From assembly GCF_016093275.1 (NCBI RefSeq), contig NZ_JAEDAK010000008.1:62001-126000 (forward strand): 64,000 nucleotides of DNA, read 5' to 3'. Positions 54,149 through 62,783 of this stretch are shown in pieces (position 1 is the stretch's first letter; every line of letters starts with the position of its first letter). The notes beneath the pieces are model-generated. The model searched no databases. It was not told the origin of the DNA and worked only from the letters and a program-made list of their open reading frames with translations. Origin of the DNA: Inhella proteolytica. Its GTDB lineage: Bacteria > Pseudomonadota > Gammaproteobacteria > Burkholderiales > Burkholderiaceae_C. The translations under genes and the position numbers were made by a program.

Positions 54149-55891
54149 TCAAGCCGGCGCCAGCAGCATTTCGTGATGGCCGGCGCCGGCCGGGATCATG
54201 GGGTAGCAGTTCTCCTCGGCCTGCACCACCGCATCCAGGAAGAAGGGCTGCTCGCTGGCCAGGCATTCGGCCAACGCGTCTTCCAGCTCGGCGCGCGCCG
54301 TCACCCGGCGTGCCTGCCAGCCAAAGCCGCGCGCCACCTGCACGAAGTCCGGCAGGGCCTCCGTGTAGCTGTGGCTGTAGCGCCCCTCGTAGTGCAGCTG
54401 CTGCCACTGCCGCACCATGCCCATGCGGCCGTTGTTCACCAGCACCAGCTTGACGGGCGCGCGGTGCTGCACTGCCGTGGCCAGCTCCTGCAAGTTCATC
54501 AGCACCGAGGCGTCGCCGCTGACGCACACCACCGTGCGCCCCGGGTGGGCGATCTGCGCGCCAATGGCCGCCGGCAGCCCGTAGCCCATGGTGCCGGCGC
54601 CGCCGCTGGTGAGGAAGCGGCGCGGCCGCTCGAAGCCCAGGTACTGCGCGGCCCACATCTGGTGCTGGCCGACATCGGTGCTGACGATGGCGTCGCGCCC
54701 ATGCAGCTGGCGGTCCAGCGCCTGCAGCAGGGCCTGCGGCACGATGTGCGCGGGGTCGTCGCGGTAGGCCAGCGAGCGGCGCGCGCGCCAGGCCTCGATC
54801 TGCGCCCGCCACTCCGTCAAATCGGGTGCGGGCCGCTCGCCCCAGGCGGTCAGCAGGGCCTGCAAGCTCTCGCCGCAGTCGCCCACCAGGGCCAGGCGCG
54901 GCTGCACCACGCGGCCGATCTGCGCCGGGTCGATGTCCAGCTGGATGAAGCTGGCATGCGGACAGAAGTCGTGCAGCCGGCTGGTCACGCGGTCGTCGAA
55001 GCGCGCGCCCACGGCCACGATCACATCGGCCTCGTGCATGGCCAGGTTGGCCTCGTACGTGCCGTGCATGCCCAGCATGCCCAGCCATTGCGGGCTGCTG
55101 GCCGGCAGCGCGCCCAGGCCCATCAGCGTGAGCGTGCAGGGGGCACCGGTGCGGCGCACCAGCTCGGTGAAGGCGGCGCAGGCGCCCTCCCCCGCATTCA
55201 CCAGGCCGCCACCGCCGTAGAACACCGGCCGGCGGGCGGCGGCCAGGGCCAGCGCGGCCAGCTCGGCCCGTGCCCGCAGGCTGGCCTTGGGCGCCACCGG
55301 CACAGGCGGCGCCGGGCGCGCCAAGGCGGCGGCGCGCACGGGCTCGGCCTGCACGTCCTTCGGCAGATCGATCAGCACCGGCCCGGGCCGACCCTGCTGC
55401 GCCAGTGCCACCGCGCGGCGCACGGTGGCGTCGATCTCGTCGGCCGCGCGCACCTGCACGTTCCACTTCGTCACCGAGCTTGTGATGGCCAGGGCATCGC
55501 ATTCCTGGAAGGCCTGGGTGCCGATGGCCTCGCGCTTGACCTGGCCGCTGATGCAGAGCAGCGGGATGGAATCGGAGAACGCATCCAGCAGCCCCGACAC
55601 CGTGTTGGCCACGCCCGGCCCCGAGGTGACGAAGACCACGCCGATGCGCCCGGTGCTGCGCGCATAGCCTTCGGCCGCATGCACCGCCGCCTGTTCGTGG
55701 CGCACCAGCACATGGCGCAGGCGCGGCTCGGCGTGCAGGGCGTCGTAGAGCGGCAGCACGGCGCCGCCGGGGTAGCCGAACACCGTGTCCACCCCCAGAT
55801 CAATCAGGGTGCGGATCAGCTGCGCGGCGCCGCTGGGCGGCGCGGGCTCATCGAGGGCCAGCAGATCGGCCGGGTCAAGGCGTGCGTTCAT
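54149..55891 (-). CDS. Acetolactate synthase large (catalytic) subunit
   Basis: A 580-residue ThDP enzyme converting pyruvate to acetolactate (or acetohydroxybutyrate). The N-terminal domain has TVFGYPGGAVLPLYDAL, HEQAAVHAAEGYARSTGRIG (catalytic Glu) and TSGPGVANTVSGLLDA. The ThDP/Mg motif is VCVSGDASVLMNLQELATAV with LVNNGRMGMV. No small regulatory subunit gene (ilvN/ilvH type) follows, unlike the main biosynthetic operon, so this could be a secondary or catabolic isozyme. It is divergent from an Lrp-family regulator with 99 bp between the starts, which probably controls it. Confidence 0.88.
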   Translation of the reverse strand: MNARLDPADLLALDEPAPPSGAAQLIRTLIDLGVDTVFGYPGGAVLPLYDALHAEPRLRHVLVRHEQAAVHAAEGYARSTGRIGVVFVTSGPGVANTVSGLLDAFSDSIPLLCISGQVKREAIGTQAFQECDALAITSSVTKWNVQVRAADEIDATVRRAVALAQQGRPGPVLIDLPKDVQAEPVRAAALARPAPPVPVAPKASLRARAELAALALAAARRPVFYGGGGLVNAGEGACAAFTELVRRTGAPCTLTLMGLGALPASSPQWLGMLGMHGTYEANLAMHEADVIVAVGARFDDRVTSRLHDFCPHASFIQLDIDPAQIGRVVQPRLALVGDCGESLQALLTAWGERPAPDLTEWRAQIEAWRARRSLAYRDDPAHIVPQALLQALDRQLHGRDAIVSTDVGQHQMWAAQYLGFERPRRFLTSGGAGTMGYGLPAAIGAQIAHPGRTVVCVSGDASVLMNLQELATAVQHRAPVKLVLVNNGRMGMVRQWQQLHYEGRYSHSYTEALPDFVQVARGFGWQARRVTARAELEDALAECLASEQPFFLDAVVQAEENCYPMIPAGAGHHEMLLAPA

Positions 55892-55990
55892 GCGCTCACT
55901 GTGCCGAAGCGTGCCCAGAAAGTGCTGCTGCTTTTCTGCTGGTTTCTGGTTAAATCAGCAAACTTTGCTTCTACTAGGACTTTACTCAGC

Positions 55991-56455
55991 ATGAGCCAGC
56001 TGGACAAGTTCGACCGCGCCATCCTCGCCGAGCTGCAGCGCGATGCCCGCATCAGCCTCAACGAGCTCAGCAAGGCGGTGGGCCTGACCAGCTCGCCCTG
56101 CTGGGCGCGCATCAAGCGCCTGGAGGCGGCCGGGGTCATCGAGGGCTACACCGTGCAGCTGAATGCCGAGAAGCTTGGCCTGGGCGACACGGTGATCGTG
56201 CAGGTCACGCTGGACAGCCATTCCGACGAAGCCCTGTTCGCCTTCGGCCGTGCGCTGGCCGAGATCCCCGAGGTGCTGGATGCCTATCTGGTCTCGGGCG
56301 ACTACGACTACTTCATCCGCATCGCAGTGGAAAACACGCGCGACTACGAGCGCCTGCTGCGCGAGCGGCTCTACAAGATCCCCGGCATCCGCCACAGCAA
56401 GAGCAGCTTCGTGCTGCGCCGCCTCAAGAGCAGCCCCCTGCCCCTGCAACGATGA
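55991..56455 (+). CDS. Lrp/AsnC-family transcriptional regulator
   Basis: A 154-residue regulator. The winged-helix DNA-binding domain is residues 1-60 (LDKFDRAILAELQRDARISLNELSKAVGLTSSPCWARIKRLEAAGVI). The RAM ligand-binding domain follows (DTVIVQVTLDSHSDEALFAFGRALAEIPEVLDAYLVSGDYDYFIRI). Such proteins sense amino acids. Being divergent from the acetolactate synthase gene suggests control of branched-chain metabolism, but the ligand is unknown. The ATG at 55991 is preferred over an upstream frame. The stop overlaps the next gene by four bases. Confidence 0.92.
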   Translation: MSQLDKFDRAILAELQRDARISLNELSKAVGLTSSPCWARIKRLEAAGVIEGYTVQLNAEKLGLGDTVIVQVTLDSHSDEALFAFGRALAEIPEVLDAYLVSGDYDYFIRIAVENTRDYERLLRERLYKIPGIRHSKSSFVLRRLKSSPLPLQR

Positions 56456-57072
56456 CAAACCTGCACACCCCCAGCACCCGCACCCTCTGGATCGCCCTGG
56501 CCGCGCAACTCGGCCTGCTGGTCGGGTCCGGCTGGCAGCCGTTTGATCGCCTGACCTGGTTCATGGAGGTGGCGCCGGTGCTGATCGCCCTGCCGCTGCT
56601 GATGGCCACGCATGGGCGCTACCCGCTCACCAGCCTGCTCTACGGCGCGCTGTTCGTGCACGCCGCCATCCTGATGCTGGGCGGCGCCTACAGCTATGCC
56701 CGCGTGCCCCTGGGCTTCACCCTGCAGGACTGGTTCGGCCTGGCGCGCAACCCCTACGACAAGATCGGCCACTTCGCCCAGGGTTTCGTGCCGGCCCTGG
56801 TGGCGCGGGAAATCCTGCTGCGCGGCGCCCATGTGCAGGGGCGCCGCATGCTGTTCTTCATCGTCGTCTGCATCTGCCTGGCCATCAGCGCCTGCTACGA
56901 ACTCATCGAGTGGGGCGCCGCCGTCGGCTTGGGCCAGGGTGCGGATGAATTCCTGGGCACCCAGGGCGACCCCTGGGACACGCAATCCGACATGGGCATG
57001 GCCCTGCTGGGTTCAGTCAGCGCCCTGCTGCTGCTGGGGCGCTGGCACGACCGCCAGCTAAGGGTGAGCTGA
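56452..57072 (+). CDS. DUF2238 inner-membrane protein (YjdF type)
   Basis: A 206-residue protein with about six predicted transmembrane segments (TLWIALAAQLGLLVGSGWQP, MEVAPVLIALPLLMATHG, LLYGALFVHAAILMLGGAYSYA, MLFFIVVCICLAISACYELIEWG). The conserved motif YDKIGHFAQGFVPALVAREILL and the C-terminal DEFLGTQGDPWDTQSDMGMALLG are hallmarks of the DUF2238/YjdF family. The function is unknown. It is translationally coupled to the Lrp-type gene, so it may be part of that regulon. Confidence 0.88.
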   Translation: MTNLHTPSTRTLWIALAAQLGLLVGSGWQPFDRLTWFMEVAPVLIALPLLMATHGRYPLTSLLYGALFVHAAILMLGGAYSYARVPLGFTLQDWFGLARNPYDKIGHFAQGFVPALVAREILLRGAHVQGRRMLFFIVVCICLAISACYELIEWGAAVGLGQGADEFLGTQGDPWDTQSDMGMALLGSVSALLLLGRWHDRQLRVS

Positions 57073-58131
57073 ACCCGGCTGGCAGGCCCGGCCGCAAGCC
57101 CACAGCAGCCCCACCACCGCGGCCGAGGCCGCTGCCAGCGGCAGCGGCGCCAGGCTCGCGGCCCACCACAGCAGGGCCAGGGTGGCGGCCATGGCCCCCA
57201 CGAAGAGCAGCAAGGCCAGCGCCAGGCGCGCGCCGGCCAGCGGCGGGTCGAAGCGCGGGCGCTGCAAGTCCACCTGGGGCATGGCCCCACCCGGCTGCCA
57301 GCCCGGTGGCGCCAGCAGCGCGGCCAGCCGGCCGCCCCAGCCCCGCGCGGCCCGCCAGGCCTTGGCGATCTCCACATAGCCGATCCCGTTCGCCCACAGC
57401 GGGTCCCAGCTGCGCAGGGGCTTGACCGTGCCGTAGACGCAGCGCTCCTCTTCCTCGGCGAAGGTGCCGAACAGGCGGTCCCAAATGATGAGGATGCCGC
57501 CGTAGTTCTTGTCCAGGTACTGCGGGTTCACGGCGTGGTGCACGCGGTGGTTGCTGGGCGAGCAGAACCAGCGGTCGAACCAACCCAGCTTGCCCACCAG
57601 CTCGGTGTGCACCCAGAACTGGTAGAGCAGGTCGATCAGCGCCACCACGCCAAACACCAGCGGCGGCACGCCCAGCAGCGCCAGCGGCAGGTAGAAGAGC
57701 CAGCCGAACAGGAAGCCGCTGCTGGTCTGGCGCAGCGCGGTGCTGAGGTTGAAATCCTCGCTCTGGTGGTGCACCGAGTGCGCCGCCCAGAGCAGGGCCA
57801 CGCGGTGCCCGCCGCGGTGCAGCCAGTAGTAGCAGAAGTCGTAGCCCAGCAGGGCGAACAGCCAGACCCAGAGGGACTGGGCCGAGAGCTCGAACAAGGC
57901 CGCGTGCTGGTAGACCCAGGTGTAGATACCCAGGTTGAAGACGCGCGTGAACAGACCCACGAGCTGGCTGAGCATCCCCAGGCCGATGGAGTTCATTGCG
58001 TCCGCCCAGCGGTAGTCACGCCGGCCGCGCGCCCAGCCGATGCCGAATTCCAGCGCGATCAGGCCCAGAAAGACCGGCGTGGCGAAGACGATGACTTGGG
58101 CGGGCGTGAGGTCCATGGCGCAGACCATCAT
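57058..58131 (-). CDS. Fatty acid hydroxylase/sterol desaturase-family protein
   Basis: A 357-residue membrane di-iron protein. The three histidine clusters are HRGGH (near residue 105), HSVHHQSEDFNLS and SPSNHRVHHAVNPQYLDKNYGGILIIWDRLFGT. About five hydrophobic helices surround them (FATPVFLGLIALEFGIGW, FALLGYDFCYYWL). The family hydroxylates or desaturates sterols, hopanoid- or carotenoid-like lipids and fatty acids; the substrate here is unknown. The first ATG has a GAGGGG upstream; MDLTP five codons in is an alternative. The stop overlaps the convergent DUF2238 gene by 15 bases. Confidence 0.88.
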   Translation of the reverse strand: MMVCAMDLTPAQVIVFATPVFLGLIALEFGIGWARGRRDYRWADAMNSIGLGMLSQLVGLFTRVFNLGIYTWVYQHAALFELSAQSLWVWLFALLGYDFCYYWLHRGGHRVALLWAAHSVHHQSEDFNLSTALRQTSSGFLFGWLFYLPLALLGVPPLVFGVVALIDLLYQFWVHTELVGKLGWFDRWFCSPSNHRVHHAVNPQYLDKNYGGILIIWDRLFGTFAEEEERCVYGTVKPLRSWDPLWANGIGYVEIAKAWRAARGWGGRLAALLAPPGWQPGGAMPQVDLQRPRFDPPLAGARLALALLLFVGAMAATLALLWWAASLAPLPLAAASAAVVGLLWACGRACQPGSAHP

Positions 58132-58162
58132 GCCCGCCCCTCAGCCCGGCAGGGGCCGGCGC

Positions 58163-58183
58163 CGCCCGGGGATTTCCCGGGCG
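58163..58183 (-). terminator. Hairpin terminator after the carboxypeptidase gene
   Basis: A perfect 8-bp stem CGCCCGGG / CCCGGGCG with a five-base AT-rich loop lies 12 bp beyond the M14 peptidase stop on the minus strand; no T tract follows. Confidence 0.55.
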
Positions 58184-58194
58184 ACGCCCCGCGT

Positions 58195-60528
58195 TCAGCG
58201 CTCGATCTTCAGCGAGTAGCTGCCCGCGCCGCCGCTGTAGTAGCGCACCCGCACATAGCGCGTCACCTGCGTGCTGCCGGTGTTGGTGCTGCTGGCCACG
58301 TCCACCTGGCCGGCCCCCTTGGTGCCGCTGGCCAGCGTGGTGCCGCTGCTGTTGACGATGTAGAGGTCGTAGTCCACGCCGCTGCTGGGCGGCGTCAGCG
58401 TGGCCTTCAGCGTGGCCCCGGCCGGCAGCGGCACCGCGAAGTAGTCGGTGTCGCTGGTGGTCGAGAGACTGCCCGGCACGATGGCCTGCGGCGGCGACAC
58501 CATCGTGGCCGTGCCGATGGTGTTGTTGCTCTCCACCTCGTTGACGATGGTGCTGGGGTTGGTCACCACCACGGCCTTGGTCTCGCTGTTGGTGCTGCTG
58601 CCATTGCCCACGGTGAGCGTGACGTTGTAGGTGCCGGCTGCGGCGTAGGTGCGGCCGATGCTGACGCCGCTGCCACTGCCGCCGTCCCCGAAGGCCCATT
58701 GGTAGCTGCTCGGGCTGCCGGTGGAGCTGCTGGCGTCGAAGCTGCAGCTCAGGCCATTGCACTGGGCGAAGAAGTTGGCGTCCAGCGTCGGCGTCCCATT
58801 GCTGATGTTCAGGAAGGCGGCCGAGAAGGCGCCCCAGGCGCCGGAGGCATCGCGGGCGCGCACGAACACCGTGTGGCGGCCCACCGGCAGGGTGCCGGTG
58901 GGGATGGTCGCCGTCAGGTTCTCGCTCACGCTGTTGAAGCTGTCATCGGCCGCCTGGATGGGCACCGCCACCGCACCGGGCAGCCAGGGCGGGGTGTCGA
59001 GGTAGTACTCGGCCGCCGCAATCGCCTGGGTGCCTTCGCTGCCATTGCTGTTATTGAAGCGGGCATCGCTGGCGGCGGCCGTGAGCGTGACCGCCACGCC
59101 GGGCTGCACCCCGCCGCCCGAGGCACCCTGACCCAGGGCGAGGCTGGTGATGTCCGGCCCGGCGGGGGTGATGTAGGGCGTGCGCACCACCTTGGCGGCG
59201 TAGATCAGCGCGGGCAGGTTGCCGGGCTTGATGGTGTTGTTGAAGTTGGTGCAGCTCTCGAAGAAGGCGGTGCCCAGCTCGAAGGTGTAGGCCGCCACGC
59301 CGAGTTCGCCATAGCTCACGCCATCGCTGGTGCCGTCGGTGGGGTAGAGACCGACCGATTGCTGGGGCGTGTAGCCGTTGTGAAAGGCGAATTTGCGACC
59401 CAGGGTCTGCAGCGCCGTGCCATTCGGCGCGGGCGTGCTCACATCACCCCAGGGCCAGAGCACCAGGCGGCTGTAGCTGTGAATGTCGAGATGGATGCCC
59501 GGGGTGTCGGCCGGCGCCGCATCCGTCTTGTTGGGGCCGCGGCGGTCCGGGAAGATCGAGCGCACATAGGCCTGGATGGCCTGGATCTCCGGTTCGCTGC
59601 CGGCGCTGGGCCCGCGGTAGGTCTCGTTGCAGACGCTGCCGCTGCTGCCCTGGCCGTTGGTGGTGTTCCAGCCGAAGCTGAAGTTGCGGTTCAGGTCCGC
59701 GCCACGGGTGTTGGTGTTGGCGCAGTAGTTGTTGTTGGCGTTCTTGCGCCAGCTCAGGCCCCCTTCGGCCTTTTTGCGGCCGTCGGGGTTGGTCTGCAGC
59801 ATGAAGTGGACCTCGTGGTGGTCGAGGATCCAGGTGGCGTCGGCGTCCACGCCATGGCCGTCGAAGAGCCAGCGCGCGAAGGCCAGGGACAGCGGGGCGG
59901 TGGCGTATTCGCGCGCATGGATGGCGCTGTTGATGAAGAGCTTGGGCTTGCCGCCCGCGGGGGCCGCCACCGCGCTGTTGGTGAGCTTGAGCACGCGGAT
60001 GTCGTAGCCACCCGAACCCTGCGCCTTCTGCCAGGAATCCCCCACGTCGATCCAGCTCGCCAGCGCCGGCTTGGCCGTGGCCATGGCCTGCGCCGCGGTG
60101 AAGCTCTCCTCCACCGTTTCGTAGCAGCTGTAGCTGGGGATGGACTGCACCGAAGCGCCCTCGCCTGCCGCAGCGCGGCGCTGCAGCTCGTTCAGCACGC
60201 CATCGCGCCGGCCAATGAAATCCTTGGCCGGGCTGAGCTTGAAGCCGAAGCCGCGCAGCTGCGCCTGCTCGCTCTTGTCCAGCTCCAGCACCAGCAAGCC
60301 TTCCGGCGCCTCCAGCACCGCGTGGTGGAAGCTGATCGCGGCCTTGCGCAGCATGGCCGGGCTGGCATGGCGCACTTCAAAGATCTGCGCGCTGCGCTGC
60401 AGTTCCTGCGCACGCGCCTGGCTCATTTCGGGCGAGCCGGCCTGGGCATGGCCGGAGTTCGCTTGGGCCGTCGAGATCAGGCCGAACAGGCTCAGTGCAG
60501 CGGCCAGGGGGGTGAGACGGAGGGTCAC
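58195..60528 (-). CDS. Secreted M14 zinc carboxypeptidase with PKD and PPC domains
   Basis: A 777-residue exported peptidase. The GTG at 60528 is chosen because GGAGAA precedes it and a signal peptide follows (LRLTPLAAALSLFGLISTAQA). Zinc ligands are HAREY (H-x-x-E) and the His in GIHLDIHSYSRLVLWPWGD; the catalytic Glu is in AAYTFELG. After the about 430-residue peptidase come a linker, a PKD domain (SYQWAFGDGGSGSG) and a C-terminal PPC domain (EVESNNTIGTATM, VRVRYYSGGAGSYSLKI). PPC domains are usually cleaved after export. It is likely cotranscribed with the subtilase. Confidence 0.9.
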   Translation of the reverse strand: MTLRLTPLAAALSLFGLISTAQANSGHAQAGSPEMSQARAQELQRSAQIFEVRHASPAMLRKAAISFHHAVLEAPEGLLVLELDKSEQAQLRGFGFKLSPAKDFIGRRDGVLNELQRRAAAGEGASVQSIPSYSCYETVEESFTAAQAMATAKPALASWIDVGDSWQKAQGSGGYDIRVLKLTNSAVAAPAGGKPKLFINSAIHAREYATAPLSLAFARWLFDGHGVDADATWILDHHEVHFMLQTNPDGRKKAEGGLSWRKNANNNYCANTNTRGADLNRNFSFGWNTTNGQGSSGSVCNETYRGPSAGSEPEIQAIQAYVRSIFPDRRGPNKTDAAPADTPGIHLDIHSYSRLVLWPWGDVSTPAPNGTALQTLGRKFAFHNGYTPQQSVGLYPTDGTSDGVSYGELGVAAYTFELGTAFFESCTNFNNTIKPGNLPALIYAAKVVRTPYITPAGPDITSLALGQGASGGGVQPGVAVTLTAAASDARFNNSNGSEGTQAIAAAEYYLDTPPWLPGAVAVPIQAADDSFNSVSENLTATIPTGTLPVGRHTVFVRARDASGAWGAFSAAFLNISNGTPTLDANFFAQCNGLSCSFDASSSTGSPSSYQWAFGDGGSGSGVSIGRTYAAAGTYNVTLTVGNGSSTNSETKAVVVTNPSTIVNEVESNNTIGTATMVSPPQAIVPGSLSTTSDTDYFAVPLPAGATLKATLTPPSSGVDYDLYIVNSSGTTLASGTKGAGQVDVASSTNTGSTQVTRYVRVRYYSGGAGSYSLKIER

Positions 60529-60642
60529 AAGGCTTCTCCAGGATGCGAGCCGGCAGCATGGCAACGGCCCTGCGGAATCGAACGGAAAGGAAGGGGAGCG
60601 GGGGCCCCACCAGGGCGCCCCCGCGGGCTCGGAGGCTGGCGC

Positions 60643-62382
60643 TTACCAGCTCAGCTTCAGCGTGTAGGAGCCGGCGCCCCCGCTGTAGTAGCGCACCCGC
60701 ACATAGCGGCTGACCGTGCTGCTGCCGGTGTTGGTCGAGCTGGCCACATCGATCTGACCGGCCCCCTTGACGCTGCTGGCCAGGGTGCTGCCGCTGCTGT
60801 TGACGATGTACAGATCGAAGTCTCGCGAGCCCGGGTTCAGCGTCGCCGTCAGGGTCTTGCCGGCCGGCAGATCAACGCGGAAGTAGTCGCCGTCGCTGCT
60901 GCTGGACAGGCCGCCGTTGACCTGCACCCCCGCCGTGCTGATGAGCTGGGCCGCGGAGATCGAGTTGTTCGGCTCGACCTCGGCCACGGTTGGCGGTGGC
61001 GGCGTGCCATCCAGGGCCGCCAGCGCGGCCGGTGCATCCACGATGCCGGTGCCGCACTGACTGCAGGCGGCCGGGAAGGCGCGCGCCGAGCTCTTGATGG
61101 CGGCCTCGATCTCGTCCGGCGTGGCCGTGGGCTTGGCCTGGTAGAGCAGCGCCGCCACGCCTGCCACATGCGGGGCCGCCATCGAGGTGCCCTGGTAGAA
61201 GGCGTAGCTGTCCGAACCCGGCGTGGTGGTGCCACTGTTGAGCGTGGAGTAGATGCCGTTGGCCGCACCGCTGCTGGTGTTGCCGCCCGGTGCAGCCACG
61301 TCCACCACCGCGCCGTAGTTCGAGTACGGCGCCTTGCCACCGGTGGGGCCGATGGCCGCCACGCTGATCACGCCGGCACAGCTGGCCGGGCTGAAGCCGC
61401 TGGCATTGGCATTGGAGTTGCCCGCTGCCACCACCACCGTGGTGCCGCGCGAACGCGCGCTGTTGATGGCGTTCTGGCTGGTGGTGTCGCAGCTGCCGCC
61501 GCCGCCCAGGCTGAGGTTCAGCACCTTTGCGGGCGTGGCATTGGCCGGCACGCCGGACACCGTGCCGCCCGAGGCCCAGATCATGGCGTCGGCGATGTCC
61601 GAGGTGTAGCCGCCGCAGCGGCCCAGCACCCGCACCGCCTGGATCTTGGCGCCATAGGCCACGCCGATGACCCCGAGGCTGTTGTTGCCCGCCGCGGCAA
61701 TGGTGCCGGCCACATGGGTGCCATGCCAGCTCGAATTGCGCGCCGGCGAGGTGCCGCACTGGCCCGAGGTGTTCCAGTCACCAGGGTCGGAGGGGTCGCT
61801 ATCACGCCCGCCGCCGTCATTGGCCGTGGTGGTGTTGGCAATCATGTCGTAGCCGGCTACGGTCTGGCCCGCCAGATCGGCATGCGGGCGGATGCCGGTG
61901 TCGATCACCGCCACCACCACACCGGCGCCATTGCGGCTGTCCCAGGCGGTGTTGGCGCGGATGCCGCCGGCGCCGCCCTGCAGACCCCAGAGCTTGCTGT
62001 AGTCCGGGTCATTGGGCGTCATCAGGGCCTGCAGGATGCGGTCGGGCTCGGCGTACTCGATTGAAGGATCGTCCGCCGCCAGCTGGGCGGCAAAGGCGCG
62101 CAGCTCGTCCAGGCTGCCCGCGCGATTGAGCGCGAACACGGTGGCCCCCAGGGCATTGGTCTTGAGCTCGGTCAGCGCCAGCCCGCGTTCCATGCCGATG
62201 CGGCTCAGCGCGGGCGAGGGGCGCGCGCCCTCGCGGTACTTGACGATCAGGCGATCCGTCATCTGGGCGGGAGGACTCACGTCCACCCCACCCGCCAGGG
62301 CCATGCCCGACCCACCCACTGCGGCCAGCACACAGGCGGCCAGAAAGGTCTGCTTGAAGGCCTTCCGATTGATTACAGCCAT
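60643..62382 (-). CDS. Secreted subtilisin-family (S8) serine protease with PPC domain
   Basis: A 579-residue exported protease. The signal peptide (AFKQTFLAACVLAAVGG) is followed by an I9-type prodomain (DRLIVKYREGARPSP to YAEPDRILQA). The catalytic triad is Asp in VVAVIDTGIRPHADL, His in SWHGTHVAGTIAAAG and Ser in YQGTSMAAPHVAG. The oxyanion Asn lies in AAGNSNANAS. A short linker and a PPC domain (EVEPNNSISAAQL, VRVRYYSGGAGSYTLKLSW) end the protein. Extracellular protein degradation is the expected role. The C-terminal domain is nearly identical at DNA level to that of the M14 gene downstream. Confidence 0.93.
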   Translation of the reverse strand: MAVINRKAFKQTFLAACVLAAVGGSGMALAGGVDVSPPAQMTDRLIVKYREGARPSPALSRIGMERGLALTELKTNALGATVFALNRAGSLDELRAFAAQLAADDPSIEYAEPDRILQALMTPNDPDYSKLWGLQGGAGGIRANTAWDSRNGAGVVVAVIDTGIRPHADLAGQTVAGYDMIANTTTANDGGGRDSDPSDPGDWNTSGQCGTSPARNSSWHGTHVAGTIAAAGNNSLGVIGVAYGAKIQAVRVLGRCGGYTSDIADAMIWASGGTVSGVPANATPAKVLNLSLGGGGSCDTTSQNAINSARSRGTTVVVAAGNSNANASGFSPASCAGVISVAAIGPTGGKAPYSNYGAVVDVAAPGGNTSSGAANGIYSTLNSGTTTPGSDSYAFYQGTSMAAPHVAGVAALLYQAKPTATPDEIEAAIKSSARAFPAACSQCGTGIVDAPAALAALDGTPPPPTVAEVEPNNSISAAQLISTAGVQVNGGLSSSSDGDYFRVDLPAGKTLTATLNPGSRDFDLYIVNSSGSTLASSVKGAGQIDVASSTNTGSSTVSRYVRVRYYSGGAGSYTLKLSW

Positions 62383-62783
62383 GCTTCCTCCGGTTCAGCG
62401 ATCCAACTCCCAAGGCGGGGAGCGCGCTACTGCTCGGGGTCAACTGCAAAACGGTTACTGCGGTTACTGCGGGTTCCGGGGCCATCGGCCCCCCAGGGCA
62501 CGGCTTGAAGCCCCCGGTACAGCGGGGCGGGAACGCGCGGTTCCCGCCGGGTTCAGCAGCCAGCGCGGGGGCTGGGCTGAGGCGGCGCAGTCTAGGAGGG
62601 AGGCTTCGTCAGAGCTGTTACGGAAGATTTCAAACGGGCTGGGATTTGTCCGGGTCGGGGAATTCGGAATACCCGCAACCCCGCGCCGCGTGCAATGGCA
62701 TCGGCACGGCGGCTCCGAACCCCGCGCCATGCCGCAACACGCATACTTCGCGCGCCTTGGTTCGCTCAGTTTTCAGCTGCCCC
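62383..62783. other. 401-bp divergent gap upstream of the subtilase
   Basis: No gene is evident. The stretch contains a GGTTACTGC direct repeat (about 62452-62470), a short inverted repeat around GGTTCCCGCCGG and an AT-richer segment near 62600-62660 that may hold promoters for both flanking genes. Nothing else is recognisable. Confidence 0.5.

Noticed and set aside
58195-60800. Insertion-sequence copies causing the duplicated segment
   Set aside because: The similarity is confined to in-frame coding sequence of a known domain, with no terminal inverted repeats or transposase.
57535-62064. A 1509-codon plus-strand open frame
   Set aside because: It is opposite three well-supported minus-strand genes (desaturase-family, carboxypeptidase, subtilase), and its translation is low-complexity Ala/Gly/His/Arg without family motifs, a usual shadow in GC-rich DNA.
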